Below are positions 18,354 to 28,630 of a stretch of DNA of 64,000 nt, one piece after another; the stretch's first letter is position 1, and the number at the start of each line of letters is the position of its first letter. The notes below the pieces were generated by a model. The model saw only the letters and a program-made list of their open reading frames with translations. It did not search any database and was not told where the DNA came from. A program made the translations under genes and the position numbers. The stretch lies in assembly GCF_004028275.1 (NCBI RefSeq), contig NZ_CP035033.1, forward strand, positions 868,001-932,000. Direction: 5' to 3'. The DNA is from Hydrogenovibrio thermophilus. GTDB lineage: Bacteria > Pseudomonadota > Gammaproteobacteria > Thiomicrospirales > Thiomicrospiraceae.

Positions 18354-19449
18354 ATGGAACTCAACCCGATTTACACCAAAATCAAAGATTTTACCGAGCG
18401 CACAGACGTGCTTAGGGGGTATCTTTGACTATGAAACCAAGCAAGAACGATTAGTCGAAGTCGACCGCGAACTGGAAGACCCGGCGGTCTGGAACGACCC
18501 GGAACGCGCCCAGAATTTAGGGAAAGAAAAAGCTCAGCTGGATAAGGTGGTGAAAACCATCCAGGATTTGGACGGCAGTTTGGAATCGGCTCAGGAAATT
18601 CTGGAAATGGCCGAAATGGACGAAGACCAGGAAATGGTCGATGAGGTCGTCAGCGAGCTGGAGCGTCTGGAGCAGGAATTGGATCAATTGGAATTCCAGC
18701 GCATGTTCTCCGGCGAACTGGACCCGAACAATTGTTATCTGGAAATTCAGTCCGGTTCCGGCGGGACCGAAGCGCAGGATTGGGCCAATATTCTGTTGCG
18801 CATGTATTTGCGCTGGGCGGAAAGCCATGGCTTCAAAGCGGAGTTGATGGAAGTCTCGGCCGGGGAAGTGGCCGGCATCAAGAGTGCCACCGTCCATGTG
18901 CAGGGCGATTATGCCTTTGGTTGGCTGCGTACCGAAACCGGCGTGCATCGTTTGGTGCGTAAATCGCCGTTCGATTCCGGCAACCGACGTCACACCTCGT
19001 TCGCATCGGTCTTCATTTCGCCTGAAATCGACGACAGTTTTGAAATCGAAATCAATCCGGCGGATTTGCGAATCGACGTTTACCGCGCCAGCGGTGCGGG
19101 CGGTCAGCACGTTAACCGGACCGAATCGGCGGTACGTATCACTCACTTGCCGACCAATACGGTCACGCAATGTCAGAACGGGCGTTCCCAGCATCAGAAT
19201 AAAGCGGAAGCGATGAAACAATTACGTGCCAAGCTCTATGAGTTGGAGATGTTGAGCCGTAACGCCGAGAAACAGGAGTTGGAAGACAGCAAATCCGACA
19301 TCGGGTGGGGCAGCCAGATTCGTTCTTACGTGCTGGATTCCGGTCGCATCAAGGATTTACGTACCAATGTGGAAACCGGTAATACCACAGCGGTGCTGGA
19401 CGGTGATCTGGACCAGTTCATCATCCCGAACCTGAAAGCAGGTGTCTGA
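18354..19449 (+). CDS. prfB: peptide chain release factor 2, with programmed +1 frameshift
   Basis: Terminates translation at UGA and UAA. The first 24 codons run from ATG 18354 to CTT (18423-18425), then an in-frame TGA (18426-18428). The classical shift site AGGGGGTATCTTTGAC is present, with the internal Shine-Dalgarno AGGGGG at 18414-18419, so a +1 slip continues at GAC 18427 and gives 364 residues. The SPF anticodon-like tripeptide ([14 protein letters not shown]) and GGQ ([14 protein letters not shown]) are intact. The shift autoregulates RF2 level: low RF2 lets ribosomes pause at the UGA and shift. lysS follows 110 bp downstream, as in E. coli. Confidence 0.97.
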
Positions 19450-19482
19450 CATACACCTTAAGTCGGTGTTGGACACAATCGG

Positions 19483-19492
19483 CCAGGCCTGG
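19483..19492. repeat. CCAGGCCTGG palindrome (between prfB and lysS)
   Basis: Exact copy in the 110-bp gap. It has no extended stem and no T run, so it is not a terminator. Confidence 0.9.
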
Positions 19493-19559
19493 TAGAAAAG
19501 CCTGATTGGCTTGACGATAAAGAATTGAAACATTTTAAGTGATTTGAATAGGAAACATC

Positions 19560-21068
19560 ATGGCAAACCCTGAAACCCCAGCAGTGGATGAAAACAAAAT
19601 CATTGCGGAAAGACGCGCCAAGCTCGCCGCTTTAAGAGAAGAAGGGCATTCTTACCCGAATACCTTCCGTCGTAACGACGTCTCCAGTGATTTGCACGAG
19701 CAATACGATGCCTTGAGCAAGGAAGAAATGGAAGCCATGCCGAAGGTGCGCGTTAAGGTGGCCGGGCGTATGTTATTGCGTCGTATTATGGGAAAAGCCA
19801 GTTTCGCGACGTTGCAGGATACGCATGGCCGTATTCAGATTTACGTGACACGCGACGAATTGCCGGAAGGGTTCTACAACACTCAGTTCAAGAAATGGGA
19901 TTTGGGCGACATTGTGGGCGCCGAAGGCTATTTGTTCAAAACTAATACCGGTGAGCTGTCGGTTCACGTTGAGCACATTGAGTTGATCACCAAATCATTG
20001 CGTCCATTGCCGGATAAGTTCCACGGCTTGCAGGATCAGGAAATCAAGTACCGTCAACGCTATGTGGATTTGATCGTCAACGAAGAAAGTCGCGAAACCT
20101 TCCAGTTGCGCTCCAAAATCGTTCAGCATGTGCGTCACTTCCTGATTGAAAAGGGCTTTATGGAAGTGGAAACCCCGATGATGCACGTCATTCCGGGGGG
20201 CGCCACAGCCAAACCGTTCAATACCCATCACAATGCGCTGGATATGCCATTGTATCTGCGGATTGCACCGGAGTTGTATTTGAAGCGTTTGGTCGTGGGC
20301 GGTTTCGAGAAGGTGTTCGAAATCAACCGCAGTTTCCGTAACGAAGGCTTGTCGACCCGTCATAACCCGGAATTCACCATGGTGGAATTCTATGCGGCTT
20401 ATACCGATTATCATCAGTTGATGGATTACACCGAAGAACTGTTGAAAGAATTGGCGGAAATGACCGTTGGTTCGACACAAGTGCCGTATCAGGGGCAAAC
20501 TTTTGACTTCGGCAAGCCGTTTGCACGCTTGACGATGAAAGACGCCATTTTGCAATACAACCCGAATATCTCCGCCGAGCAACTGGATGATTTGGACTCG
20601 GCGCGTGCCATTGCGAAATCGTTGCACCTGGATTTGGACGAGAGTTGCGGGCTGGGCAAGATCATGACCGAAATCTTTGAAGAAACGGTCGAAGAAAAGT
20701 TGATGGACCCGACGTTCATTACCGAATATCCGGCGGAAGTATCGCCTTTGGCGCGTCGTAACGATGACAATCCGTTTATCACCGACCGTTTCGAACTGTT
20801 CATCGGTGGCCGTGAACTGGCCAACGGCTTCAACGAGCTGAATGATGCCGAAGACCAGGCGGAGCGTTTCAAGGCGCAGGTGGAAGCGAAAGACGCCGGT
20901 GATGACGAGGCGATGCATTACGATGAAGATTACATCATCGCCTTGGAGCACGGTATGCCGCCGACGGCCGGTGAAGGTATCGGAATTGACCGTTTGGTGA
21001 TGTTGTTCACCGATAAGCCGTCGATTCGGGATGTGTTGTTGTTCCCGCATATGCGTCCGGCGGATTAA
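19560..21068 (+). CDS. lysS: lysyl-tRNA synthetase, class II
   Basis: Charges tRNA-Lys. The 502-residue product has an N-terminal OB-fold anticodon domain ([21 protein letters not shown]) and the class II catalytic core: motif 1 around FMEVETPMM, motif 2 [20 protein letters not shown] and motif 3 [13 protein letters not shown]. Family length is normal. The prfB-lysS order is conserved in gammaproteobacteria. Two terminators follow. Confidence 0.97.
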   Translation: MANPETPAVDENKIIAERRAKLAALREEGHSYPNTFRRNDVSSDLHEQYDALSKEEMEAMPKVRVKVAGRMLLRRIMGKASFATLQDTHGRIQIYVTRDELPEGFYNTQFKKWDLGDIVGAEGYLFKTNTGELSVHVEHIELITKSLRPLPDKFHGLQDQEIKYRQRYVDLIVNEESRETFQLRSKIVQHVRHFLIEKGFMEVETPMMHVIPGGATAKPFNTHHNALDMPLYLRIAPELYLKRLVVGGFEKVFEINRSFRNEGLSTRHNPEFTMVEFYAAYTDYHQLMDYTEELLKELAEMTVGSTQVPYQGQTFDFGKPFARLTMKDAILQYNPNISAEQLDDLDSARAIAKSLHLDLDESCGLGKIMTEIFEETVEEKLMDPTFITEYPAEVSPLARRNDDNPFITDRFELFIGGRELANGFNELNDAEDQAERFKAQVEAKDAGDDEAMHYDEDYIIALEHGMPPTAGEGIGIDRLVMLFTDKPSIRDVLLFPHMRPAD

Positions 21069-21094
21069 TGCACTCGGTCGACTCGCGATGCCAA

Positions 21095-21129
21095 TAAAAA
21101 AAGCCGCTTGAAACAGCGGCTTTTTTATT
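21095..21129 (+). terminator. Rho-independent terminator of lysS
   Basis: Arms AAGCCGCT and AGCGGCTT (21101-21122) around TGAAAC, with A and T runs on either side. Confidence 0.87.
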
Positions 21130-21145
21130 TTGAGCGGTTGCCTGA

Positions 21146-21169
21146 AAACCACCAGGCCTGGTGGTTTTT
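21146..21169. terminator. Second terminator built on CCAGGCCTGG
   Basis: AAACCACCAGGCCTGGTGGTTTT with the exact core at 21152-21161. It lies between convergent lysS and ygfZ, and on the minus strand it can end ygfZ transcripts. Confidence 0.8.
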
Positions 21170-21181
21170 GGGATGGGTGGT

Positions 21182-22249
21182 TTATTCTTCCGTCAGATCG
21201 TACGGTAGCGGTTCCACATTGGCGGGGGCGCCGCTTTCACTTTTCAGGTGGCCGTTCACGGCTTCCAGGGGTTTCAAGGTGGTAACGGCCAAACACACCG
21301 AGCCTTCGAATACATCCGGTGCGGACAAAATGCAGGTGAACTTGTATTTTTTATCCGCGTCGTCGGTCAGAACAAACTCTTGCCCGGGTGCCGGTGCGTC
21401 GGCGTCACCTAAGTGTAAGCGAAGCATGCGTTTGGTGGCTTTGCCGCGGTAATGCATGCGGGCAATAACTTCCTGGCCGGGAAAACAGCCTTTCTTGAAG
21501 TTGATGGCGTCCAGCTTGTCCAGGTTCAAAAATTGGGCAATGAACTCGTTGCCGGTGACGGCATCCACGCTGGGTTGGCCGCTGACAATTTGTAATAATT
21601 TCCAGTCAATATTGTTGGTGGCTTCGCCGTTGCTTTTTAATTGTTCCCAAACCGTTTTCATCGACGCCAGCGGGCCGAAGAAGCTGTAGCAGTGATAAGG
21701 GCCGGGGCGCTTCACGGCGATGACGTCGCGCACGCCGTCCATATCGAGTGTCTTGACTTCATACAATTCTTTGATCTTGGTGGTCAGGAGGCGCTGGATG
21801 TCTAGGTCACCGAAGTCGCCACCGTAGCCGATGTGGATCATCTCGTCGGAAACGTCTTCCAGTTCCACTTTGGAACGCAGCTTGAACATGGTCAAACGTT
21901 TCAAGATGGTGTCTTTCAGCGAGCCGTCAAAATTCAGGTAAAAAGCGTCCTGATGTTTGAAGACCATCAGGACGGCCAAGACTTTGCCTTGCGGGTCACA
22001 GTAGGCACTTAATTGCGCGTGTTCGTCGGTGACGTCACTGAGATCGTTGGTGAACTGCCCTTGCAAAAAGTCAAACGCTTCTTCGCCGGATACTTTGATG
22101 ATGGCTTGATGGGCCAGGCTGGTGAATACCGGGCCGTTTTTCACCATATAGCGTTCGATTTCCGGTAGGCCAAAGGTGGTCACTTCACCGGCGTCGTTCC
22201 ACTGCGCGCCTTTGGCGGATAAAAAGTCTTTCCAGTCAGCGTTCATCAT
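21182..22249 (-). CDS. ygfZ: folate-binding protein YgfZ (GcvT-like iron-sulfur assembly factor)
   Basis: Tetrahydrofolate-dependent protein that supports synthesis or repair of certain iron-sulfur enzymes such as MiaB. The 355-residue product has the GcvT-like fold and the diagnostic motif KGCFPGQE (253-260) with the conserved cysteine. It begins MMNADWK, so the start may be either Met. A monocistronic unit, divergent from cheW at 22417. Confidence 0.92.
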   Translation of the reverse strand: MMNADWKDFLSAKGAQWNDAGEVTTFGLPEIERYMVKNGPVFTSLAHQAIIKVSGEEAFDFLQGQFTNDLSDVTDEHAQLSAYCDPQGKVLAVLMVFKHQDAFYLNFDGSLKDTILKRLTMFKLRSKVELEDVSDEMIHIGYGGDFGDLDIQRLLTTKIKELYEVKTLDMDGVRDVIAVKRPGPYHCYSFFGPLASMKTVWEQLKSNGEATNNIDWKLLQIVSGQPSVDAVTGNEFIAQFLNLDKLDAINFKKGCFPGQEVIARMHYRGKATKRMLRLHLGDADAPAPGQEFVLTDDADKKYKFTCILSAPDVFEGSVCLAVTTLKPLEAVNGHLKSESGAPANVEPLPYDLTEE

Positions 22250-22416
22250 TTTTCCTTTGAAAAAAATTTGCGGGCGACCATTATACCTTGAAGTGACTGC
22301 CTTTTTGAATGCGAACGCACGGAGTCTCTTTACGCGGGAAATGATTTAGAGATTGATAAACCCCGTCGGAGTGGTTAATATCACACTATAAAACAATTCG
22401 ATTGGAGGTTACATTC

Positions 22417-22977
22417 GTGGCTGAAGCTTTTAATGAGTTTTTAACATTCAAACTGGGCAAGGAAGAGTTTGCAATTGCAATCGACCGTGTTCAGGAAATT
22501 CGCGGTTGGCAGGAGCCAAGCCCGCTACCGAACGTACCGGCCTATGTGAAAGGTGTGATTGATATTCGCGGTACCATTGTGCCGATTCTGGATTTGCGTG
22601 AGCGTTTCCATATGAAGGCGGAATTTAAGGCGACAACGGTGGTCATCGTGGTGAATCTGGCGACCCGTCAGGGCGAACGGATTGTCGGTCTGGTGGTGGA
22701 TGCGGTATCGGACGTACATCAATTCGATATGAATGCGTTGCAGGCTCCGCCGGACATTTCCAACTCCATCGATACGCAGTATATGCAGGGTTTGACTACG
22801 ATTTACGATCAAGGTTCGGAAGCGGAAGCGAATATTCAGAATGAGAGCCGAATCGCGTCGGAAAAAGTCTCGAAAGGCCGGATGGTGATTGTCATCGATA
22901 TTGATAAGTTGGCTTCGGAAGGGCTGATTGAGCAAGTTTCCAACGTCGATGAAGCCATCCCGCTGCGTAACGGTTAA
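22417..22977 (+). CDS. cheW: CheW-type chemotaxis coupling protein (outside the main cluster)
   Basis: Scaffold that links chemoreceptors to CheA. The 186-residue product is a single CheW domain: EEFAIAIDRVQEIRGW, VKGVIDIRGTIVPILDLRERF and VGLVVDAVSDVHQF. I choose GTG 22417, 7 bases after GGAGGT; no ATG is available near by. It is one of three CheW proteins in the window and lies 20 kb from the other che genes, between ygfZ and nadB. It has an insertion of about 20 residues (YDQGSEAEANIQNESRIAS) in the last third that the others lack. Confidence 0.92.
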   Translation: MAEAFNEFLTFKLGKEEFAIAIDRVQEIRGWQEPSPLPNVPAYVKGVIDIRGTIVPILDLRERFHMKAEFKATTVVIVVNLATRQGERIVGLVVDAVSDVHQFDMNALQAPPDISNSIDTQYMQGLTTIYDQGSEAEANIQNESRIASEKVSKGRMVIVIDIDKLASEGLIEQVSNVDEAIPLRNG

Positions 22978-22989
22978 ACGTTGTAACGT

Positions 22990-24606
22990 TTAAGATTTCT
23001 TTTTGTTTTTGTCGTGCGGTTTGGGCATTAGCGTAGTCGGCTTGCTACGCTTCTTCATGAAAGGGTAATCCAGATTGAAGTTCAAACCGCGACTTTCCTT
23101 GCGTTTTAACGCACTCTTGATCATCAGTTCGGCTACCTGAGCCAAGTTACGCAGTTCGAGCAAATCGGCGTTCAGCTTATGGTCGTAATAGTATTCGTAA
23201 ATTTCCTGTTTCAAGATTTTGATACGCTTTAAAGCGCGTTTCAAACGTTTGTCGGTGCGAACAATGCCGACGTAATCCCACATCAAACGACGCACTTCAT
23301 CCCAGTCATGACTGACCAATACCTTTTCTTTCGCCGGCGTGACCCGCGTGTCGTCCCAATCCTTGACGTTGCGGTCCGGGTCGAAGGTGGGCTTGATTTT
23401 CGCCTTGATGTCCTGATAAGCGGTTTCGGCAAAGACCAAGCCTTCCACCAATGAGTTGCTCGCCAGACGGTTCGCGCCGTGCAGGCCGGTATAGGCGGTT
23501 TCGCCAATGGCGTAAAGGTTTTTGAGGTCGGTCCGCCCTTTGAGGTCGGTGGTGATGCCGCCACAGGTGTAGTGTGCGGCCGGAACCACTGGTATCGGTT
23601 GCCGGGTGATGTCGATGCCGACGTTCAGACAGCGTTTCTGGATGGTCGGGAAGTGATGGCGGATAAAATCTTCCGATTGATGGGAAATGTCTAAATAGAC
23701 ACAATCGATACCGTGTTTTTTCATTTCCTGGTCAATGGCGCGGGCCACAATGTCGCGCGGTGCCAAATCCTTGCGTTCATCATAATGCTGCATGAAGGGT
23801 TCGCCATTCGGCAGCTTCAAAATGCCACCCTCACCCCGTACCGCTTCGGAAATCAAAAAAGACCGGTCTTGCGGGTGATACAGACAGGTCGGGTGAAACT
23901 GGTTGAATTCCATGTTGGTGACCGAGCAGCCGGCTCGCCAGGCCATGGCAATGCCGTCACCGGTCGAGGTGTCGGGGTTGCTGGTGTACAAATAGGTTTT
24001 GCTGGCGCCGCCGGTGGCGAGAACCGTGAATTGCGCCAGGTGGGTTTTTACGTCTCCGCTGGTTTGATCCAAAATATAGGCACCAATGCAGCGGCGTCGG
24101 TCCTTGTTGAGAATGAGGTCGACGGTCATGTGGTCCGGCAAAACGGTGATGTTCGGGGTGTTTTTCACCACTTCCAAAAGGGTTTCGGTGACGGTTTTGC
24201 CGGTGTGGTCCGCTGCATGGATGACGCGGCGATGACTGTGTCCGCCTTCCTGGGTCAGGTGGTAGGCATCCGACGTTTCCTGTTTGCTGAAGGGGACGCC
24301 CATTTCAATCAACTCATAGATGGCGGCGGCCCCGTTCTTGGCGACCATTTCGACGGTTTGGGCGTCGCACAAACCGGCCCCGGCATTCATGGTGTCTTCA
24401 ATGTGTGATTGTACGGAGTCGAAAGGGTCCAGAACCGCCGCGATGCCGCCTTGCGCATAGGCTGAACTGCCTTCGTTCATCGAGGATTTGGCCACCAGCG
24501 TGACGGAAAAATGTTTGGCCAGTTTCAGGGCGATGGACAGCCCGGCAATGCCGCTGCCGATGACGAGAACATCAGTGTGGGAATGAGGAAGGACATCGGA
24601 ATTCAT
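22990..24606 (-). CDS. nadB: L-aspartate oxidase
   Basis: FAD flavoprotein that oxidises aspartate to iminoaspartate, the first step of de novo NAD synthesis. The 538-residue product begins with the dinucleotide site VLVIGSGIAGLSIAL and shows SSAYAQGGIAAVL, HRRVIHAADHTGKTV, EFNQFHPTCLY, AAHYTCGGI and GANRLASNSLVEGLVF, in family order. The ATG at 24606 gives the family's length; an open frame extends 84 codons further upstream but has no homology character and crosses the divergent promoter region. Transcribed away from rseC. Confidence 0.95.
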   Translation of the reverse strand: MNSDVLPHSHTDVLVIGSGIAGLSIALKLAKHFSVTLVAKSSMNEGSSAYAQGGIAAVLDPFDSVQSHIEDTMNAGAGLCDAQTVEMVAKNGAAAIYELIEMGVPFSKQETSDAYHLTQEGGHSHRRVIHAADHTGKTVTETLLEVVKNTPNITVLPDHMTVDLILNKDRRRCIGAYILDQTSGDVKTHLAQFTVLATGGASKTYLYTSNPDTSTGDGIAMAWRAGCSVTNMEFNQFHPTCLYHPQDRSFLISEAVRGEGGILKLPNGEPFMQHYDERKDLAPRDIVARAIDQEMKKHGIDCVYLDISHQSEDFIRHHFPTIQKRCLNVGIDITRQPIPVVPAAHYTCGGITTDLKGRTDLKNLYAIGETAYTGLHGANRLASNSLVEGLVFAETAYQDIKAKIKPTFDPDRNVKDWDDTRVTPAKEKVLVSHDWDEVRRLMWDYVGIVRTDKRLKRALKRIKILKQEIYEYYYDHKLNADLLELRNLAQVAELMIKSALKRKESRGLNFNLDYPFMKKRSKPTTLMPKPHDKNKKKS

Positions 24607-24677
24607 GCAGTGTCTAGCGTCTCTTGAAAATCGAATAAATGGTACCATATCTGTCATGCTGTTATGGAATAGAAATA

Positions 24678-25163
24678 ATGGGTAACCCAAAAGAGTTAAA
24701 TGCGGAAAACCGGGAGAATCGCCTGACGGCAAAAGGCTGGGTGGTGTCGGTTTCGGGTGAGATGGCTTATGTCTCGACCGAGCGTCAAACCGGTTGTTCC
24801 GGCTGCGCTTCGCAGGAAGGGTGTGGAACGGCTTCGTTGGCCAAACTGTTTGCGCCACGTAATCGTTCTCCGATTGCGGTGTTCAATGCACTGGGGGCCA
24901 AGTCTGGAGATGAGGTTTTGCTCTCAATGGAGGAGTCACATTTGATCAAACATTCCTTCATGGCCTATGGGGTACCATTATTAGGACTGTTTATTGGAGC
25001 AGGCTTGCTGCAATTTATCACTCAAGCATTTGCGATGACCGAAGCGAGTGAATCGCTGACCATGGTCGGAGGGGTGTTGGGTGTCGTCATCGGCTGGTGG
25101 GCCACAAAAACATATTACCGCCCAGAGCCTCCGGTGATGGAGAAGATTCTGCAAGCCTCTTAA
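24678..25163 (+). CDS. rseC: SoxR-reducing/RseC-type inner-membrane protein
   Basis: Small inner-membrane protein of 161 residues: an N-terminal domain with Cys40, Cys43 and Cys49 (GCSGCASQEGCG) and two membrane spans (about 96-118 and 128-146). RseC in E. coli belongs to the rpoE operon and contributes to reduction of SoxR; the Pseudomonas homologue is MucC. Here it is directly followed by degP (mucD), but rpoE, rseA and rseB are absent between nadB and this gene. The perfect palindrome ATGGTACCAT lies at 24639-24648, in the divergent promoter region. The start at 24678 is chosen by family length; its ribosome site is weak. Confidence 0.87.
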   Translation: MGNPKELNAENRENRLTAKGWVVSVSGEMAYVSTERQTGCSGCASQEGCGTASLAKLFAPRNRSPIAVFNALGAKSGDEVLLSMEESHLIKHSFMAYGVPLLGLFIGAGLLQFITQAFAMTEASESLTMVGGVLGVVIGWWATKTYYRPEPPVMEKILQAS

Positions 25164-25173
25164 AGGAGCTAAG

Positions 25174-26598
25174 ATGAAAACAATGGTTAAATCGTTATAC
25201 ACTTATGGTTTGGTCAGCTTGTTGTTGGTGCTGAGTTTGACGTCCGCTCAAGCCGCTACGGTCACCCTGCCGGATTTTTCCGAGTTGGCGGCTGAAAACA
25301 GCCCGATGGTGGTGAATATCAGTACCACTCGTAAGGTCGAGCGTGCGGCGTATCCGCAGTTCCGGGGCATGCCGGATGAAATGTTACGTTACTTCTTCGG
25401 TATTCCGGGGCAACAAGGTCCACGTGGCCAGCAGCCAATGCCGGAAGAGCAAGTAAATTCATTGGGGTCCGGTTTCATTATTTCCGAAGATGGATACATT
25501 ATCACCAATAATCATGTCGTGGCGGATGCCGACGACATTGTTGTGAAGTTAAGCAATCGCCAGGAAATGAAGGCTAAAATCATCGGAACGGATGAGCGTT
25601 CCGATATTGCGTTGATTAAAATCGAAGGCGATGATTTGCCGGTGGCGAAAATCGGAACATCGAAGGACTTGAGAGTTGGTGAATGGGTCATGGCCATCGG
25701 TGAACCGTTTGGTTTGGATTACACTGTCACTCATGGGATTGTCAGTGCCTTGGGACGTTCGTTGCCGGACGATACCTACGTGCCGTTTATTCAGACCGAC
25801 GTGCCAATCAATCCGGGGAATTCCGGCGGGCCTTTGTTGAACATGAAAGGTGAAGTGGTTGGCGTTAATGCACAGATTTTCAGTAAAAGCGGTGGTTCCA
25901 TGGGATTGTCGTTCTCGATTCCGATTGACATCGCTATGAATGTGGCACAACAGTTGAAGGAAAAAGGACATGTCGAACGCGGCTTCTTAGGTGTAGGCGT
26001 GCAGGAAGTTTCCGGTGATTTGGCGCGTTCTTTCGACATGGAAAGGCCTACTGGCGCTTTGGTGACCTCCACTGAAAAAGACTCTGCTGCTGCCAAAGCT
26101 GGCATTGAGCCGGGCGATATTATTGTCGAATTTGCCGGTAAAACCATCCAGAAGTCGGCGGACTTGCCTCCGGTGGTCGGTAATTCGCCGGTTGGTAAAC
26201 CGGTCAAAGTCAAAATCCTGCGGAATGGTGATTACAAAACCGTAACGGTTCGCCTGAAAGCATTGGATGGCGCTAAGGTTGCGTCGGCGGGAGACTCCGG
26301 CAAACAACCAGGCCTGGAGAACACGGCGCTAGGTGTCAAAGTGGAAATCATCGATCAGGAAACGTTGGATGAATTGAACATTCCGTTTGGTGTCGGTGTC
26401 AGCCAGGTTCAAAATGGCAGCGCGGCGCAAAAAGCCGGTATCCTGCCGGGCGATATTCTGGTGACGGTCAATTTTAAACCGATTAAGTCGGCCGCCGATT
26501 TAAACAAAATCGTTCGTTCCGCTCCGAAGGGGCGTTCGATTCCGGTTCGCATCATTCGTGGTAATCGTTCGATTTTCCTGCCATTGATGTTGTCTTAA
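25174..26598 (+). CDS. degP: periplasmic serine endoprotease DegP/MucD
   Basis: HtrA-type protease and chaperone for misfolded envelope proteins. The 474-residue product has a signal peptide (1-28, ending AQA), a trypsin-like domain with triad His114 (TNNHVV), Asp144 (SDIALIK) and Ser217 (GNSGGPL), and two PDZ domains (about 265-355 and 390-470). The strong AAAGGAG site fixes the start. It follows rseC as mucD follows mucC in Pseudomonas. A CCAGGCCTGG copy (26308) falls in the linker between the PDZ domains. Confidence 0.95.
   Translation: MKTMVKSLYTYGLVSLLLVLSLTSAQAATVTLPDFSELAAENSPMVVNISTTRKVERAAYPQFRGMPDEMLRYFFGIPGQQGPRGQQPMPEEQVNSLGSGFIISEDGYIITNNHVVADADDIVVKLSNRQEMKAKIIGTDERSDIALIKIEGDDLPVAKIGTSKDLRVGEWVMAIGEPFGLDYTVTHGIVSALGRSLPDDTYVPFIQTDVPINPGNSGGPLLNMKGEVVGVNAQIFSKSGGSMGLSFSIPIDIAMNVAQQLKEKGHVERGFLGVGVQEVSGDLARSFDMERPTGALVTSTEKDSAAAKAGIEPGDIIVEFAGKTIQKSADLPPVVGNSPVGKPVKVKILRNGDYKTVTVRLKALDGAKVASAGDSGKQPGLENTALGVKVEIIDQETLDELNIPFGVGVSQVQNGSAAQKAGILPGDILVTVNFKPIKSAADLNKIVRSAPKGRSIPVRIIRGNRSIFLPLMLS
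26308..26317. repeat. CCAGGCCTGG palindrome (in degP)
   Basis: Exact copy, read as Pro-Gly-Leu in the inter-PDZ linker. Confidence 0.9.
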
Positions 26599-26705
26599 CC
26601 ATACGAAAGGTAACTAAATCGGATAAACGAGTGAGATTTGAAACGAATTAGCGTAAAATACGCGAAATATTTGTTATCAAACGATTTAATACCTTGATAT
26701 CGAAG

Positions 26706-26744
26706 AAGGGTGGCTAGCGCTATGCAACTAGACACCCTTTTTTA
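26706..26744 (+). terminator. Rho-independent terminator of degP
   Basis: AAGGGTGgCTAG pairs with CTAGaCACCCTT across a 10-base loop, with one mismatch, followed by a T run. It separates degP from lepA. Confidence 0.72.
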
Positions 26745-26812
26745 TTATGCTTGGACGGATTTTGAAATCGTTTGGTTGGATTTCGTTTTGTATCGTTTTA
26801 TTTGAGGCGTAG

Positions 26813-28618
26813 ATGTCAAACCAGCTTGATCATATTCGTAACTTTTCCATTATCGCGCACATCGACCACGGAAAATCGACCATTGCCGACCGTTTTATCC
26901 AACTTTGTGGTGGCCTCACCGAGCGGGAAATGGCCGCTCAAGTATTGGATTCCATGGATTTGGAGCGGGAAAGAGGCATCACAATCAAGGCGCAAAGTGT
27001 GACGCTACACTATCAGGCTGACAACGGTGAGACTTATCAACTGAATTTTATCGATACCCCGGGACACGTGGATTTTTCTTATGAAGTGTCACGTTCTCTG
27101 GCGGCGTGCGAAGGTGCCTTATTGGTGGTGGACGCCTCTCAAGGTGTGGAAGCGCAAACGGTGGCGAACTGTTACACCGCCATTGAGCAAGGCTTGGAAG
27201 TCTTGCCGGTACTGAATAAAATCGACTTGCCGGCCGCGGATCCTGAAAAAGTGGTGGACGAAATCGAAGAAATCATCGGTATCGAAGCGCATGAGGCCGT
27301 GCAAGCCAGCGCTAAATCCGGGCTTGGTGTTAAGGAAACGCTGGAAGAAATCGTTCATAAAATTCCGGCCCCGGAAGGGAATCCGGATGGGCCTTTGAAG
27401 GCGCTGATTATCGACTCCTGGTTTGATAATTATCTGGGGGTTGTGTCGTTGGTGCGTGTGATTGACGGCAAAATCGGCAAAAAAACCAAAATGAAAATCG
27501 TCTCCACCAAGGAAGAATATCAGGTGGACGATGTGGGCATTTTTACGCCGAAACGGACCCCACGCGATTTTCTGACCGCCGGAGAGGTGGGGTATGTCAT
27601 TGCCGGTATCAAAGACATTGACGGTGCACCGGTCGGGGATACCATTACCACGGCGGATGCCGATATTGAACCGTTACCGGGGTTTAAGCCTGTTCAGCCG
27701 CGTGTTTTTGCCGGTTTGTTCCCAATCAGTTCCGAAGATTTCGAAGATTTGCGTGAGGCCTTGCGAAAACTGCGCCTGAATGATGCGGCTCTGCATTTTG
27801 AACCGGAGAGTTCCGATGCGCTAGGTTTCGGTTTCCGGTGTGGTTTCCTGGGAATGCTGCACATGGAGATCATCCAGGAACGACTGGAACGTGAATATGA
27901 TCTGGATTTGATTACGACCGCTCCGACCGTGGTGTATGAGGTTCTAAATAAAAGTGGTGAATTGATACGAATCGATAACCCGTCCAGCTTGCCGGATCAA
28001 AGTTTGATTGACGAAGTCCGCGAGCCGATTATTCAAGCGAATATCCTGGTACCGGACGAGTTTGTCGGAGCGGTGATGAAGCTGTGCCTGGAGAAACGTG
28101 GCGTGCAAAAAGACATGCAATACGTCGGAAGCCAGGTATCGATTACTTATGATTTGCCGCTGAATGAAGTGGTACTGGATTTCTTTGACCGCTTGAAGTC
28201 GACCAGCCGGGGTTATGCGTCCATGGATTATGAATTCCGTCGTTTCCAAGCGGATGATTTGGTGAAGCTGGAATTCATGGTCAACGGTGAGAAGGTGGAT
28301 GCCTTGGCTTTGATTGTGCACCGTTCAACCGCGGTTCAGCGTGGTAAGGTGTTGATTGAAAAATTGAGAAAGATCATTCCGCGTCAAATGTTCGATGTCG
28401 CCATTCAAGCGGCAATTGGTGCTAAAATCATTGGCCGAACCAACGTGAAAGCGCTTCGCAAGAACGTAACCGCCAAGTGTTACGGCGGGGATGTGTCGCG
28501 TAAGAAGAAACTGCTTCAAAAACAAAAAGAAGGGAAAAAGCGCATGAAGTCCATCGGCAGTGTTGAATTGCCACAGGAAGCGTTTTTAGCCGTCTTGAAT
28601 ACATCCGAAGAGAACTGA
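26813..28618 (+). CDS. lepA: elongation factor 4 (LepA)
   Basis: Ribosome-associated GTPase related to EF-G. The 601-residue product has G1 [10 protein letters not shown]2/RGIT within [14 protein letters not shown]3 DTPGHVDF, G4 NKID and the LepA-specific C-terminal domain with [16 protein letters not shown]. The lepA-lepB order is conserved. A ribosome site GAGGCG precedes the ATG. Confidence 0.97.
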   Translation: MSNQLDHIRNFSIIAHIDHGKSTIADRFIQLCGGLTEREMAAQVLDSMDLERERGITIKAQSVTLHYQADNGETYQLNFIDTPGHVDFSYEVSRSLAACEGALLVVDASQGVEAQTVANCYTAIEQGLEVLPVLNKIDLPAADPEKVVDEIEEIIGIEAHEAVQASAKSGLGVKETLEEIVHKIPAPEGNPDGPLKALIIDSWFDNYLGVVSLVRVIDGKIGKKTKMKIVSTKEEYQVDDVGIFTPKRTPRDFLTAGEVGYVIAGIKDIDGAPVGDTITTADADIEPLPGFKPVQPRVFAGLFPISSEDFEDLREALRKLRLNDAALHFEPESSDALGFGFRCGFLGMLHMEIIQERLEREYDLDLITTAPTVVYEVLNKSGELIRIDNPSSLPDQSLIDEVREPIIQANILVPDEFVGAVMKLCLEKRGVQKDMQYVGSQVSITYDLPLNEVVLDFFDRLKSTSRGYASMDYEFRRFQADDLVKLEFMVNGEKVDALALIVHRSTAVQRGKVLIEKLRKIIPRQMFDVAIQAAIGAKIIGRTNVKALRKNVTAKCYGGDVSRKKKLLQKQKEGKKRMKSIGSVELPQEAFLAVLNTSEEN

Positions 28619-28630
28619 GAGAACTGAAAC

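Noticed and set aside
19995-21152. Long minus-strand open frame opposite lysS
   Set aside because: It mirrors the highly conserved class II synthetase frame. His/Arg/Gln-rich antisense translations like this are codon-bias shadows.
24607-24858. N-terminal extension of NadB by 84 codons
   Set aside because: It crosses the divergent promoter and the rseC start, has no NadB-like sequence, and the shorter form has the normal family length.
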